Shown here piece by piece: positions 43,493 to 52,262 of a stretch of 64,000 bases of DNA (position 1 is the first letter of the stretch; every line of letters starts with the position of its first letter). Made by a program: the position numbers and the translations under genes. The notes beneath the pieces are model-generated. The model was given only the letters and a program-made list of their open reading frames with translations. It was not told the origin of the DNA and searched no databases. Origin of the DNA: an uncultured Bacteroides sp. Its GTDB lineage: Bacteria; Bacteroidota; Bacteroidia; Bacteroidales; UBA932. Location of the stretch: contig UREV01000001.1 in the NCBI GenBank assembly GCA_900546925.1, positions 1 to 64,000 of the forward strand, given 5' to 3'.

Positions 43493-44413
43493 ATGGAAGA
43501 GAAATTATTATACAAATACATTATAGGAAAGACCGACGAAGCTGAAAACGAGCTGATTTACGCGTGGCTTCAGGAATCCGATGAACATCGGAAAGAACTT
43601 TTCGAGCTGAAAAACATCATGAACGCCACCCGAAGCGAGGGCTGTGCCGTGATGGATGCCGACGCCTTCATGCGCGGTGTGAGCGAGAAAATCGCCCGCA
43701 AAAAAACCGCCCTTCTGATGCGCCGCCTCTGCTCAGCTGCCGCCGCGATCCTCCTGCTCGTCGGACTGGCTTTCGCCGGCAAGGGTTGGGTCAATGCTTT
43801 CCCTGAGGTTTATGTCAATGCCGGTGATCGCGTGGTTTGTCAGGTGTTGGAGGATAGCTCCCGAGTTTGGCTGAAGCCAGGCGCGGAACTTTCCGTGGCT
43901 CGTAAATATGGCCGTAGGGCAAGGCGTGTGAAACTGGACGGGTCGGCGTATTTCGAGGTGACTCATAATGCGAAGGCGCCTTTTACGGTGTCCGCATGGA
44001 ATGACATCAGTGTGCGTGTGCTTGGAACGGCTTTCTGTATCGATGCGGATTCGCTTGGTACTGAGGTGGTTCTGGAGCGAGGCTCTGTTCGTGTGGAGAA
44101 TAAGTCCGGTGATAGGGCGATGCTTCTTCCGGGGCAGTCTGCCATCTACAGAAATGGTAAGTTCGAGTTGAAAAATGTGGATGCGTCCAGGAAGGTGAGC
44201 ATGGAGTATGATTTGGTTACTCTCCCGAATGCGTCTATCGATGATATTCTTAGAGAGGTGGAGTCGGAGTATCACGTTCGGCTCAGTTGCGAAGCGGCTG
44301 ACACGACAAGGCGCTACACCTTTAATTATCGTCATTCCAACACGATAGATGAGGTGCTCCAGATCATAACCTCCCTCATCGGTGAAAAGGTGACCTGCGC
44401 GAGCGGGCGCTGA
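43493..44413 (+). CDS. FecR-family anti-sigma factor
   Basis: A 306-residue inner-membrane regulator. Cytoplasmic residues 1-~77 bind the sigma factor. A helix spans ~79-97 (CSAAAAILLLVGLAFAGKG). The periplasmic FecR domain (~105-215) contains VYVNAGDRVVCQVLEDSSRV, GSAYFEVTHNAKAPFTV and VLGTAFCIDA. A DUF4974-type C-terminal domain follows at ~237-297 (LPNASIDDILREVESEYHVR). The last codons (TCASGR) overlap sequence that resembles the GC-rich repeat family, which begins immediately. The natural C-terminus may therefore have been altered by a repeat insertion. Confidence 0.92.
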   Translation: MEEKLLYKYIIGKTDEAENELIYAWLQESDEHRKELFELKNIMNATRSEGCAVMDADAFMRGVSEKIARKKTALLMRRLCSAAAAILLLVGLAFAGKGWVNAFPEVYVNAGDRVVCQVLEDSSRVWLKPGAELSVARKYGRRARRVKLDGSAYFEVTHNAKAPFTVSAWNDISVRVLGTAFCIDADSLGTEVVLERGSVRVENKSGDRAMLLPGQSAIYRNGKFELKNVDASRKVSMEYDLVTLPNASIDDILREVESEYHVRLSCEAADTTRRYTFNYRHSNTIDEVLQIITSLIGEKVTCASGR

Positions 44414-44760
44414 CAATCGACATGGCCGCGTCTGTAGGCCGGACTCATCCGCTCCGGTGCTCCGCAAGTCGCGTCCTGAGTTCCGCTTCCCGCCGCTTGC
44501 GCCACGTGGATATACTGCGTCCGGTGGCGACATATGACAGTTGACATGACTGCGTCAAGAGGTCGGACTCATCCGCTCCGGTGCTCCGCAAGTCGCGTCC
44601 TGAGTTCCGCCTCCCGCCGCTTGCGCCACGTGGATATACTGCGTCCGGTGGCGACATATGATAGTTGACATGACTGCGTCAAGAGGTCGGACTCATCCGC
44701 TCCGGTGCTCCGCAATTCGCGTCTTGAATTCCGCCTCGTGGACGCTTGCGTAACATGGAT
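44414..44760 (-). repeat. Tandem array of the GC-rich palindrome, 124-bp period
   Basis: GGACTCATCCGCTCCGGTGC begins at 44441, 44565 and 44689, an exact 124-bp period. The first and second units are nearly identical over the whole period; the third diverges at its end. On the minus strand each unit contains a family-1 palindrome whose apex reads TTGCGGAGCACC. There are about 2.6 units. The first is flush with the FecR stop codon. The small open frames inside are repeat artefacts. Confidence 0.9.
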
Positions 44761-44796
44761 TGTAGCACGGTGGTGCATTGGCTGAGTCGCGAATTT

Positions 44797-44874
44797 GGTG
44801 TAAAAAAGTGCCTTTTTTTACACCAACTGAATAAAATGAAATAAACGGTGTAAAAAAGTGCCATTTTTTACACC
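44797..44874. repeat. Two copies of a GGTGTAAAAAA hairpin
   Basis: GGTGTAAAAAA and TTTTTTACACC pair perfectly around GTGCCT (44797-44824), and again around GTGCCA (44847-44874), with 22 nt between. The two copies are almost identical. Each reads as hairpin plus T-run on both strands, so they could act as bidirectional terminators. Confidence 0.8.
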
Positions 44875-44908
44875 ATTTTGTTTGCATGAGATATCCGTGG
44901 AGCAAAGA

Positions 44909-45025
44909 GCCCGTGGCACGTGTGCCGATCGAAAGGCATGGCCGTCCGTGGCCTTGTGAGAAGGGGCCCACGAAGTGGGAAGGATGAGCGCCAGCGAACC
45001 TTTCGACGGCATACGTGCCACGGGC
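44909..45025. repeat. 117-bp inverted-repeat element with internal hairpins
   Basis: The arm GCCCGTGGCACGTGTGCCG and the following TCGAAAGG (44909-44936) pair with the reverse complement at 44999-45025, with one bulge and one mismatch. The 62-nt interior holds GGCC-GTCCGT-GGCC and CCCAC-GAA-GTGGG, the latter a stable mini-hairpin. No coding potential is convincing. It may be an RNA or a mobile DNA element; I do not recognise it. Confidence 0.7.
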
Positions 45026-45084
45026 GGCGCTACTTTCGAGGATACCAACCAACTGGCACTGATCGCCGCCAGTCGGCTGTGCCC

Positions 45085-45122
45085 AGGGAGTGAATTGCGA
45101 AGCACTTGAGCTGGCGGGCGCT
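45085..45122 (+). repeat. GC-rich palindrome, partial copy E
   Basis: GGGAGTGAATTGCGAAGCAC followed by TTGAGCTGGCGGGCGCTGAC. The apex GCGAAGC is intact and the left arm is shortened. The GCGGGCGCTGAC end is identical to the sequence around the FecR stop codon. Confidence 0.6.
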
Positions 45123-45161
45123 GACCGCCGGCATGATATGGACTTAATAACATTATTGATA

Positions 45162-46010
45162 ATGAAACGAATACTAATCACAGTGGCAGCGGCATTGTCA
45201 GCCGCAGCTCTTTACGCGCAGGACTATCACATTGTCCTCTGGGATAATTCTTCTGCGCCGACATCCAACGGTATCACAACTCCTGAGGTGGAAACCAAGC
45301 CCGGTCAGGTGAAGAACACCAGTTCTGCTGAAATGTGGATCTACAAGGCCGGCGAAAACGCTACAGGTCAGGCGATTCTGTTCTTCCCTGGTGGCGGCTA
45401 TGCGAACCTGTCCATGGGCAACGGACATAACGAGGCCAAGTGGTTTGCATCCATCGGCGTCACAGCAGCTGTAGTGAAATATCGTCTTCCGAATGGTCAC
45501 CCTGAAGTTCCGGGCAACGATGCCGACGAGGCGTTGCGTGTGATGAGGTCCATGTCGAAGGAACTTGGAATCGACCCTCACAAAGTCGGCGTCGCAGGAA
45601 CCTCTGCCGGCGGCTATCTTGCGGGAACAGTGGGCACTATATCCAAGGTGAAACCTGATTTCATGATCCTTTTCTATCCTGTTATTTCAGCCGACCTGGA
45701 TAAACGTCATGCAGGCACATTCAACGAACTGATGGGTAAGGAGGCTGCTGCGACCAGAGCGAGTCAGGACTACTCCCTCGAGAAACGCATCGATACGACG
45801 ACCCCTCCGACACTGCTTTTCCACAGTGACGATGACAAGATAGTTCCAGCCGAGAACAGTGCGATCTTCTACGCCAAACTGAAAGAATACGGCATCAAGT
45901 CATCATTGCATATCTTCCCTTCCGGCGGACATGGCTGGGGCATGAGCAAGAAGTTTAAGTATCACGACGAGTGGCAAGCAGCCGTAGTCGATTGGTTAAA
46001 AACACTTTAG
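45162..46010 (+). CDS. Secreted alpha/beta-hydrolase esterase
   Basis: A 282-residue exported serine esterase with signal peptide LITVAAALSAAALYAQ. The oxyanion motif is LFFPGGGYANL (HGGG-like), the nucleophile elbow is VGVAGTSAGGYLAG, the acid is in LLFHSDDDKIVP and the His is in SGGHGWG. It resembles the acetyl-esterase/xylan-esterase group (CE10-like, BD-FAE-like) found in polysaccharide loci. The frame opens at 45090 inside repeat E; ATG 45162 is the start of the signal peptide. It sits between FecR and the STN-type SusC, and thus belongs to this locus in position. A strong terminator follows. Confidence 0.88.
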   Translation: MKRILITVAAALSAAALYAQDYHIVLWDNSSAPTSNGITTPEVETKPGQVKNTSSAEMWIYKAGENATGQAILFFPGGGYANLSMGNGHNEAKWFASIGVTAAVVKYRLPNGHPEVPGNDADEALRVMRSMSKELGIDPHKVGVAGTSAGGYLAGTVGTISKVKPDFMILFYPVISADLDKRHAGTFNELMGKEAAATRASQDYSLEKRIDTTTPPTLLFHSDDDKIVPAENSAIFYAKLKEYGIKSSLHIFPSGGHGWGMSKKFKYHDEWQAAVVDWLKTL

Positions 46011-46037
46011 CGCTTCTAAATACTACTGACTTCTTTC

Positions 46038-46065
46038 AAGGCTGGCCATTTTGGTCAGCCTTTTT
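46038..46065 (+). terminator. Terminator after the esterase gene
   Basis: AAGGCTGGCCA pairs with TGGTCAGCCTT, followed by TTT. It separates the esterase from the susC transcription unit. Confidence 0.8.
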
Positions 46066-46113
46066 GCGTCAATACACCCTGGCGGTATTATCATGGCTGC
46101 CGGCGTCGGCAAG

Positions 46114-46280
46114 GGCCTGTTCGCTCAGGTGCTTCGCAATTCGCTCTGCAGGCCATGCCGCCGACCGGCTTGCGTAGCGATTATGTGTCTCGAATCCCTG
46201 TTACGCCAGCGGCAGGAGTCGGAACTCAGACCGCGAATTACGCAGTACCTGAGCGGTCGAGTCTGACCTCCAGCCGCGAC
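46114..46280. repeat. GC-rich palindromes, copies F1 (minus) and F2 (plus)
   Basis: F1 at about 46114-46180 reads, on the minus strand, CGAATTGCGAAGCACCTGAG. F2 at 46201-46280 has arms GGCAGGAGTCGGAACTC and GAGTCTGACCTCCAGCC with the apex TTACGCAGTACC, in which GCGAAGC is replaced by ACGCAGT. Confidence 0.75.
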
Positions 46281-46321
46281 CACGTTCATCTCGGATAACC
46301 TGGCCACGCCAATTTTGGACT

Positions 46322-46519
46322 ACCTGGCAGGCTGTCAATGAGTGATTTTGCTGACTATCAGCGAGTTGTGATAAATACCACCTGCCAAGTCCTATGAAAA
46401 AACCTACAACCTGGCAGATGATTTCTCGCCCTGTAGTGCTATAAATACCAAGCTATCAGTTGGTTACGATAAAAATCAACGAGAATCATCCTGCCAGGTT
46501 GTCTGAAATAATATTGTAA
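46322..46519. repeat. CCTGCCAGGTTGT palindromic repeats, locus 2
   Basis: ACCTGGCAGG lies at 46322-46331. The hairpin at 46380-46419 has arms ACCTGCCAAGT / CAACCTGGCAGAT and an inner TCCTATGAAAAAAC; it is the reverse complement of the hairpin at 24059-24102. A direct copy CCTGCCAGGTTGTCTGAAAT followed by AATATTG lies at 46490-46516. Confidence 0.75.
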
Positions 46520-46547
46520 CGTGTTTTGCCCGACCATATCCCCGTTT

Positions 46548-46628
46548 CGTCAGCGGCAGGAGGCGGAACTCAGACCGCGAATTACGCAGTACCTGAGCGG
46601 TCGAGTCTGACCTCCGGCCGCCACCACG
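46548..46628 (+). repeat. GC-rich palindrome, copy G
   Basis: CAGCGGCAGGAGGCGGAACT at the left pairs with the right part GAGTCTGACCTCCGGCCG. The inner GACCGC / GCGGTC is a perfect stem, and the apex is TTACGCAGTACC. A family-3 palindrome follows 10 nt later, as after copy A. Confidence 0.8.
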
Positions 46629-46637
46629 TTAATTATA

Positions 46638-46728
46638 CATTTGGTTCCACCTAAAACGTTTTCTCAGAACAAAATGCATTTTCGTGAAGCATTGGGGCAA
46701 CTTAAAACGTTTTCCTGGAACCAAATGC
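46638..46728. repeat. Paired AAAACGTTTT palindromes, locus 2
   Basis: ATTTGGTTCCACCTAAAACG at the left and AACGTTTTCCTGGAACCAAAT at the right form the outer inverted repeat. Each half itself centres on AAAACGTTTT. It lies about 100 nt upstream of the STN-type susC start, so it may carry regulatory sites. Confidence 0.75.
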
Positions 46729-46832
46729 AAAAACTGAACATAGGAATCCCTTCCGCCGCCTGGCTGCCGTAACCAAATCTTCCAGCCGCGACCTCTGGGA
46801 TTTTTCGCGAAAAATATGTTTCTTTGCAAGAT

Positions 46833-49800
46833 ATGAAACGGAAAATCGACAAGCGAATCCTGTTGTTCATTATCGCGCTGATAACCATGTGCTTTCTCCA
46901 TGTCGACGCACACGCCGGAAAACAACCTGATAAACAGCGATATGACATAAGGATCTCCTATAAAGACACCACACTTCGCTACGTCACCGACGCCATAACA
47001 CGTCAGGTCGGAATCGTGTTTTCATACGACAACTCCATTTCATCCCACCACATGCCCGCGTCCAACATAAACCTGAAACGCGTCCCCGTGGAACGACTCC
47101 TCGAAGAGATCTTCACCCCAGCCGGCATAACCTTCAACGTAGTAAACGACGTAGTCATACTCCAGAAAATGGCCCCTGACACACCGGCATTGACAAAAAT
47201 AAAACACCTGGTCAGCGGAACCGTACGCGACGCGGACGGGCAGCCCCTCGCAGGCGTCAGCGTCTACATCAGCGGCACCGACATCGGCACATTCACCGAC
47301 TATGACGGCCACTACGAACTTCCGGCGGCGGCAAACGACATCATCCGGTACTCTTTCGTCGGATTCGCAGGAACCACCGAACCGGCAGGCACCAAAAACC
47401 ATATCGACGTCGTCCTGAACGAACAGCAATACTCTATGGATGAAGTAGTTGTAATCGGCTACGGCACCTCTAAAAAACGCGACATCTTAGGCTCTATCGA
47501 AACACTTTCCAGAGACCAGATCGCCAACAGACCGAACGTGAACGTAGTCCGCTCCCTGCAGGGAATGATTCCCGGACTGAACATCATACAGACCGACGGA
47601 AAACTCACACACTCCGGAAAAATCACCATCAGAGGCGTTGACAACAGCTTCAACGCCCGCGTGACTGACGGGCAGAGATCCAATACCCTCGGCCAAGGCG
47701 GTGAAGTCCTCGTCCTCATCGACGGTGCGGAAGGCGACATGACCGCGCTCAACCCTGAAGACATCGCTTCCATAACAGTATTGAAAGACGCAGCCTCAGC
47801 CGCCGTCTATGGAGCAAGAGGCGCTTTCGGCGTAATTCTCATCACCACACGAAACCCGGAAATGGGCAAGACCACAGTGACTTACGACGGTTCTGTATCA
47901 CTCATCGGCCGGACCATCCAGTGGGAAGACAACGTCGTTACCGACCCTGTCGAATGGGTGGAAGCCTGGCGGGAATCATACATGAATTCCTCCCCGGCAG
48001 CCATGGTTCCGTCCAAATTCAACAACTACATGCCATACTCCGACAAGTGGTTCTCCGAACTGAAACGGAAAAAGAGCGTCGGCGACATGACCACATGCGA
48101 AGTGAACCCGGACGGAAACTACGCCTACTACGGCCAGACGAACTGGCTCTCCGAAATCTACCGAGAGACCAATATAGCCACCTCCCACTCTGTTACAGTG
48201 CAGAGCGGAAAGAAAGACGCAAACTGGTATGTGTCAGGAAGATACTACGGCCATAACGGCATATATAAAGTAGGAGACGAGAAATACCGCCGCTATAACT
48301 TCCGGGCAAAAGGCAGCGTGAAAATCCGCCCTTGGATGGCATTGTCGAACAATATCAGCTTCATGAAAAGCACCTATCATCAGCCTATGGTAAACAACCA
48401 GCAGATGATAACCAGGCAGTTGGACCTCTACGCCTACCCGTTCGCCATTTTGCGCAACCCTGACGGAACATGGACCGAAACGGCAGTACGCTCTGGCTAC
48501 ACCTCCTTCGCAGAAGGCACATCATGGCAGGAAAACAGCAAAATGACCATCTCCAGCACATCGGCATTGACCTTAGACATTATCCGCAATCGCCTGAAAC
48601 TCAGTGCGGATTTTACATATCGGGCCGGCAGACACGTGCGCGACAAGATGGAAAACAAATACACCTATTGGTCCGGAACAGACGTCTCCGGTACCGACAA
48701 GGCCAGCTCTTCCCTCGAAAACAAAACCTACAAGACGGACTACATATCCACCAGCGTAGTCGGCACTCTCACCCCCGGACTCGGACGCCATAACAGACTC
48801 TCCATCATGGCCGGCTGGAACCTGGAAGACTACGTGCAGAAGACCTCCAAGACCTACCGCCAGGGGAACCTCTACCCGTCCAAGCCGAGCTTTACCCTGA
48901 TGGACGGTGACTACTACTCCACCGAATCCGGCGGCAAATCCTGGGGCCTCGTCGGCTTCTTCACCCGCGTCGATTACGCCTTGAAAGACCGCTATATGGC
49001 CGAATTCAGCGCCCGTTACGACGGCTCCTCCAAGTTCCCGACCCGCTCCAAATGGGGCTTCTTCCCGTCAGTTTCCGCCGGCTGGCGCATCTCGGATGAA
49101 CCGTGGATTCGCTCTTGTTCAGGTCAATGCCTAAGTAACCTTAAGTTACGTGTCAGCGTCGGCTCACTCGGGAACGCCAACATTGACCCATACCAGTATC
49201 TCGAAACAATGCGCGCCACCGGCAGCTCATCAGTGGCGAACACCACCATAGTCCTGAACGGCATGCGCGTACCTTATACATCCGTTCCGAACCTGGTTCC
49301 GGACAACATGACATGGGAGAAAGTGACCACATACAACATAGGTATGGACCTTTCCATGTTCGCCCACAAGTTCAGCGTTACGGCAGACCTCTACCGCCGC
49401 AGGACTACAGATCTCTATACCGTCGGCCCAGATCTTCCTCATGTGCTCGGAAGTTCCGCTCCGTCAGGTAATTATGCCAGTCTCAAGACGAGCGGCTGGG
49501 AACTTTCTGCAGGCTGGCACGACTCTATGCGACTCGCCGGAAAACGCTTCTCGTACTCCGTTAAAGCCATGCTCTGGGACAGCCGCAGCTACGTGACGTC
49601 ATATTATAACGCCACCGGTGATCTCACTACATATTATAAAGGTATGGAAATCGGAGAGATATGGGGATTCAAGACAGACGGTATCTACGCTTCCAATGCA
49701 GAAGCCGAAGCAGGCCCGTCCTACTCATTCTTCAAGAACGGGGAAATGTTCCGTGCCTACGCCGGCGACCTTAAATTCGTGGACCTCGACGGGGACGGGA

Positions 49801-50462
49801 AAATGTCTGTCGGAAACCGTACACTTTCCGACCACGGCGACCTGACCATTATCGGAAACCAGTCCCCGAGACTCCAGTACAGCTTCGGTATCTCATTGAA
49901 CTGGAATGGAATAGGCTTATCCATGCTATGGCAGGGCGTGGGAAAACGCGATTGGTATCCATGGACGGAATCCGGATTCTTTTGGGGGAAATGGAACCGC
50001 GCCTACAACGCCCTCATGAAGAGCCAGACCGGCGACAACCGCGTGAAAGTGGACAAGTCCTCCGACAACTGGATTGTGACCAATATGGACAAGCGTCCGT
50101 ATTGGACCAGAATGGTTTCCCTTGCAGCGAACAGAAACAACGGCCCGCTCACATGGGAGAACGACCATTACCTCCAGGACGCCTCATACATCAGGCTGAA
50201 AAACCTGACATTGGACTACACATTCCCGCTCGCGATGTGCCGTAGAATAGGCCTCTCCGGTCTGAAACTATACTTCACCGGTGAAAACCTCTTCACCTGG
50301 TCGCCGATGTTCAGACATACAGACATGTTCGACCCGGAAGTAATCTCCAGCGGCGACTCCGACTTCGAAAACACCCTCACACCGGGTCTCGGAAAGACCG
50401 GCAACGGCTACTCCTACCCGATGCTGAAAACATATACATTCGGTATAAACCTCACATTCTGA
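46833..50462 (+). CDS. SusC/RagA-type TonB-dependent transporter with N-terminal STN domain
   Basis: A 1209-residue outer-membrane transporter. A signal peptide (LLFIIALITMCFLHVDAHAG) is followed by the STN signalling domain (~35-85: YKDTTLRYVTDAITRQVGIV). Then come a carboxypeptidase-regulatory-like domain (VSGTVRDADGQPLAGVSVYI), the SusC signature MDEVVVIGYGTSKKRDILGS, the plug (VRSLQGMIPGLNII, ASAAVYGARGAFGVILITT) and the barrel ending FGINLTF. STN domains contact FecR, so this protein is the expected partner of the sigma/anti-sigma pair at 42.9-44.4 kb despite 2.4 kb of intervening DNA. ATG 46833 is preferred over 46824. GC content and C-ending codon use are higher than in the alpha-glucan locus. 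Confidence 0.95.
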   Translation: MKRKIDKRILLFIIALITMCFLHVDAHAGKQPDKQRYDIRISYKDTTLRYVTDAITRQVGIVFSYDNSISSHHMPASNINLKRVPVERLLEEIFTPAGITFNVVNDVVILQKMAPDTPALTKIKHLVSGTVRDADGQPLAGVSVYISGTDIGTFTDYDGHYELPAAANDIIRYSFVGFAGTTEPAGTKNHIDVVLNEQQYSMDEVVVIGYGTSKKRDILGSIETLSRDQIANRPNVNVVRSLQGMIPGLNIIQTDGKLTHSGKITIRGVDNSFNARVTDGQRSNTLGQGGEVLVLIDGAEGDMTALNPEDIASITVLKDAASAAVYGARGAFGVILITTRNPEMGKTTVTYDGSVSLIGRTIQWEDNVVTDPVEWVEAWRESYMNSSPAAMVPSKFNNYMPYSDKWFSELKRKKSVGDMTTCEVNPDGNYAYYGQTNWLSEIYRETNIATSHSVTVQSGKKDANWYVSGRYYGHNGIYKVGDEKYRRYNFRAKGSVKIRPWMALSNNISFMKSTYHQPMVNNQQMITRQLDLYAYPFAILRNPDGTWTETAVRSGYTSFAEGTSWQENSKMTISSTSALTLDIIRNRLKLSADFTYRAGRHVRDKMENKYTYWSGTDVSGTDKASSSLENKTYKTDYISTSVVGTLTPGLGRHNRLSIMAGWNLEDYVQKTSKTYRQGNLYPSKPSFTLMDGDYYSTESGGKSWGLVGFFTRVDYALKDRYMAEFSARYDGSSKFPTRSKWGFFPSVSAGWRISDEPWIRSCSGQCLSNLKLRVSVGSLGNANIDPYQYLETMRATGSSSVANTTIVLNGMRVPYTSVPNLVPDNMTWEKVTTYNIGMDLSMFAHKFSVTADLYRRRTTDLYTVGPDLPHVLGSSAPSGNYASLKTSGWELSAGWHDSMRLAGKRFSYSVKAMLWDSRSYVTSYYNATGDLTTYYKGMEIGEIWGFKTDGIYASNAEAEAGPSYSFFKNGEMFRAYAGDLKFVDLDGDGKMSVGNRTLSDHGDLTIIGNQSPRLQYSFGISLNWNGIGLSMLWQGVGKRDWYPWTESGFFWGKWNRAYNALMKSQTGDNRVKVDKSSDNWIVTNMDKRPYWTRMVSLAANRNNGPLTWENDHYLQDASYIRLKNLTLDYTFPLAMCRRIGLSGLKLYFTGENLFTWSPMFRHTDMFDPEVISSGDSDFENTLTPGLGKTGNGYSYPMLKTYTFGINLTF

Positions 50463-50467
50463 ATACT

Positions 50468-52231
50468 ATGCGAAAGATAATCATCATATTTACCATACTG
50501 ATATTCAGTTCATGTGACGCGTTTCTCACCCGTTCGCCGTTCGACCAAATCTCCAGCGAAGAGTTCTGGCATTCGCAAGAAGACCTCGAACTTTACGCCA
50601 CCGGACTCCTCCAGAACATGATTCCGACGGTTGGCACCATAACCCGAGGCTCGGCCAAGGCTGACTGCTTCGCCATGTCTGTCGCCTCCGACCTGCTCCG
50701 CGCTGACAGCAATCTCTCTCCGGACAACCAGACCGGCTGGAGCGAGTCCGACTGGAAGTCCCTCCGGCGCGTGAATTATATGCTCGATAATATGACCCGC
50801 TGTAAGGGTATTGTCAATGCCGATGTTTATCGTCATTATACCGGTGTTGCACATTTCTGGCGCGCATGGTTTTATTATGGCATGGTGAAGCGCTTCGGTG
50901 CAGTTCCATGGTATGAGAAGACCATCAGCACCGACGACACGGCAGCATTGACAAAACCCAGGGATAACCGGGAATTCGTCATGGACAAAATTCTCGAAGA
51001 TCTTCAGGCGGCAGGTGAAATGTGCTCATCCTCAGCGGAATACACGCGCGGCTCGGTCCTGATAAACAAGTGGACAGCGTTGGCATTTATGTCGCGGGTC
51101 TGCCTTTACGAGGGGACTTACAGGAAATATCACAGCGTCGATCCTTCGACACTTGAGCCTTGGCAGACAGGCGGGGAGAAGTTTCTCAAGGCGGCAGCTG
51201 AATCAGCCCTAAAGGTCATAGAATCAGGGGAGTACACGCTCGCAAAGGATTACCGTTCGCTTTTCATAAGCGCTTCATTGCAAACGGAAGAGGTGATTTT
51301 CGGACGTGAATTCAGTAAGGCTTTGGGAGTCTGTCATGATGCTACGTGGATTTATTTTTCGCCTACGACCAGCACGAGAATCAGTCTCATAAAGCAGTTT
51401 ATGGATACCTATCTGATGACGGACGGGACTCCGTTTACTGACCGCGCGGATTATAAGACGCTGAAATATACCGAAGAGTTCGAAAATAGGGACAAACGTA
51501 TGGCTCAGACTGTCGTCGGCCCTGATTATAAGCGCGTTACCGGAGGAAAAGAGCGCCCTTACAGCCCTGACTGGAATATAACGATGACGGGTTACCAGCC
51601 TATTAAATGGTGTATCGACGATGACAATGACGGGGTGATGAATTCCGAGAAAAGTTGGAACAGTCTTCCGATTATCCGATACGCGGAGGTGCTCCTGAAT
51701 TATGCCGAGGCAAAGGCTGAAATGGGGGAGATGGACGAAACTGTCTGGAATATGACTATAGCCCCGTTGAGGAACAGGGCTGGCGTGAAGTCTGTAATTC
51801 CTTCATATCCAGATAAATACATGCGTGAATATTTTCTCGATGATGCCGGAACCCTGGATAAGTGGATATTGGAAATCCGACGTGAAAGAGGCATCGAACT
51901 CTGCTTGGAAATGACTCTCCGCTGGGATGATATCATGCGTTGGGGCAAGGGCCTTCTCGTGGACAGCAACGTCCGCAAGTGGCGTGGAATTTACGTCGGC
52001 GATGAAACATGTTCATACCCCGGATTCTCCATTTCCGACACCTGGAGCAGCACCTCCATTATAGTGAAGAACAGCGGCGAAGACCAGAGTTTCTCCATCG
52101 ACAACGAAGGCTATCTCGTATACGAATGTTCCCGAAAATGGCTCGACTACAAATACTTACGCCCCATTCCCCGCTCCGCCATCATCCGTAATCCGAATCT
52201 CGTTCAGAACCCCGGCTGGGATGAAATGTAA
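50468..52231 (+). CDS. SusD/RagB-type lipoprotein (ECF-controlled locus)
   Basis: A 587-residue lipoprotein (ILIFSSC, Cys16) that starts 5 nt after the STN-type susC. SusD-type segments include TRSPFDQISSEEFWHSQEDL, FWRAWFYYGMVKRFGAVPWY, NKWTALAFMSRVCLYEGTYR, IRYAEVLLNYAEAKAEMGEM and the C-terminal ELCLEMTLRWDDIMRWGKGL with RPIPRSAIIRNPNLVQNPGW. It would bind the ligand taken up by its SusC. No glycosidase follows; the only enzyme in the locus is the esterase between FecR and SusC, so the substrate remains open. Confidence 0.93.
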   Translation: MRKIIIIFTILIFSSCDAFLTRSPFDQISSEEFWHSQEDLELYATGLLQNMIPTVGTITRGSAKADCFAMSVASDLLRADSNLSPDNQTGWSESDWKSLRRVNYMLDNMTRCKGIVNADVYRHYTGVAHFWRAWFYYGMVKRFGAVPWYEKTISTDDTAALTKPRDNREFVMDKILEDLQAAGEMCSSSAEYTRGSVLINKWTALAFMSRVCLYEGTYRKYHSVDPSTLEPWQTGGEKFLKAAAESALKVIESGEYTLAKDYRSLFISASLQTEEVIFGREFSKALGVCHDATWIYFSPTTSTRISLIKQFMDTYLMTDGTPFTDRADYKTLKYTEEFENRDKRMAQTVVGPDYKRVTGGKERPYSPDWNITMTGYQPIKWCIDDDNDGVMNSEKSWNSLPIIRYAEVLLNYAEAKAEMGEMDETVWNMTIAPLRNRAGVKSVIPSYPDKYMREYFLDDAGTLDKWILEIRRERGIELCLEMTLRWDDIMRWGKGLLVDSNVRKWRGIYVGDETCSYPGFSISDTWSSTSIIVKNSGEDQSFSIDNEGYLVYECSRKWLDYKYLRPIPRSAIIRNPNLVQNPGWDEM

Positions 52232-52262
52232 CAGTTCGAGAATTATCGAGTTCTCCCTCCAT

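Noticed and set aside
44414..44760. Possible CRISPR array
   Set aside because: The 124-bp units are repeated throughout their length with no unique spacers, and no cas gene is in the window.
46038..46065. Riboswitch or attenuator before the STN-type susC
   Set aside because: The only structures in the region are the esterase terminator and the palindromic repeats. No conserved riboswitch core was seen.
46051..46266. Small open frames in the repeats (for example a product with FAQVLRNSLCRP)
   Set aside because: They recur with every copy of the GC-rich palindrome, on either strand and in different frames. They are repeat artefacts, not genes.
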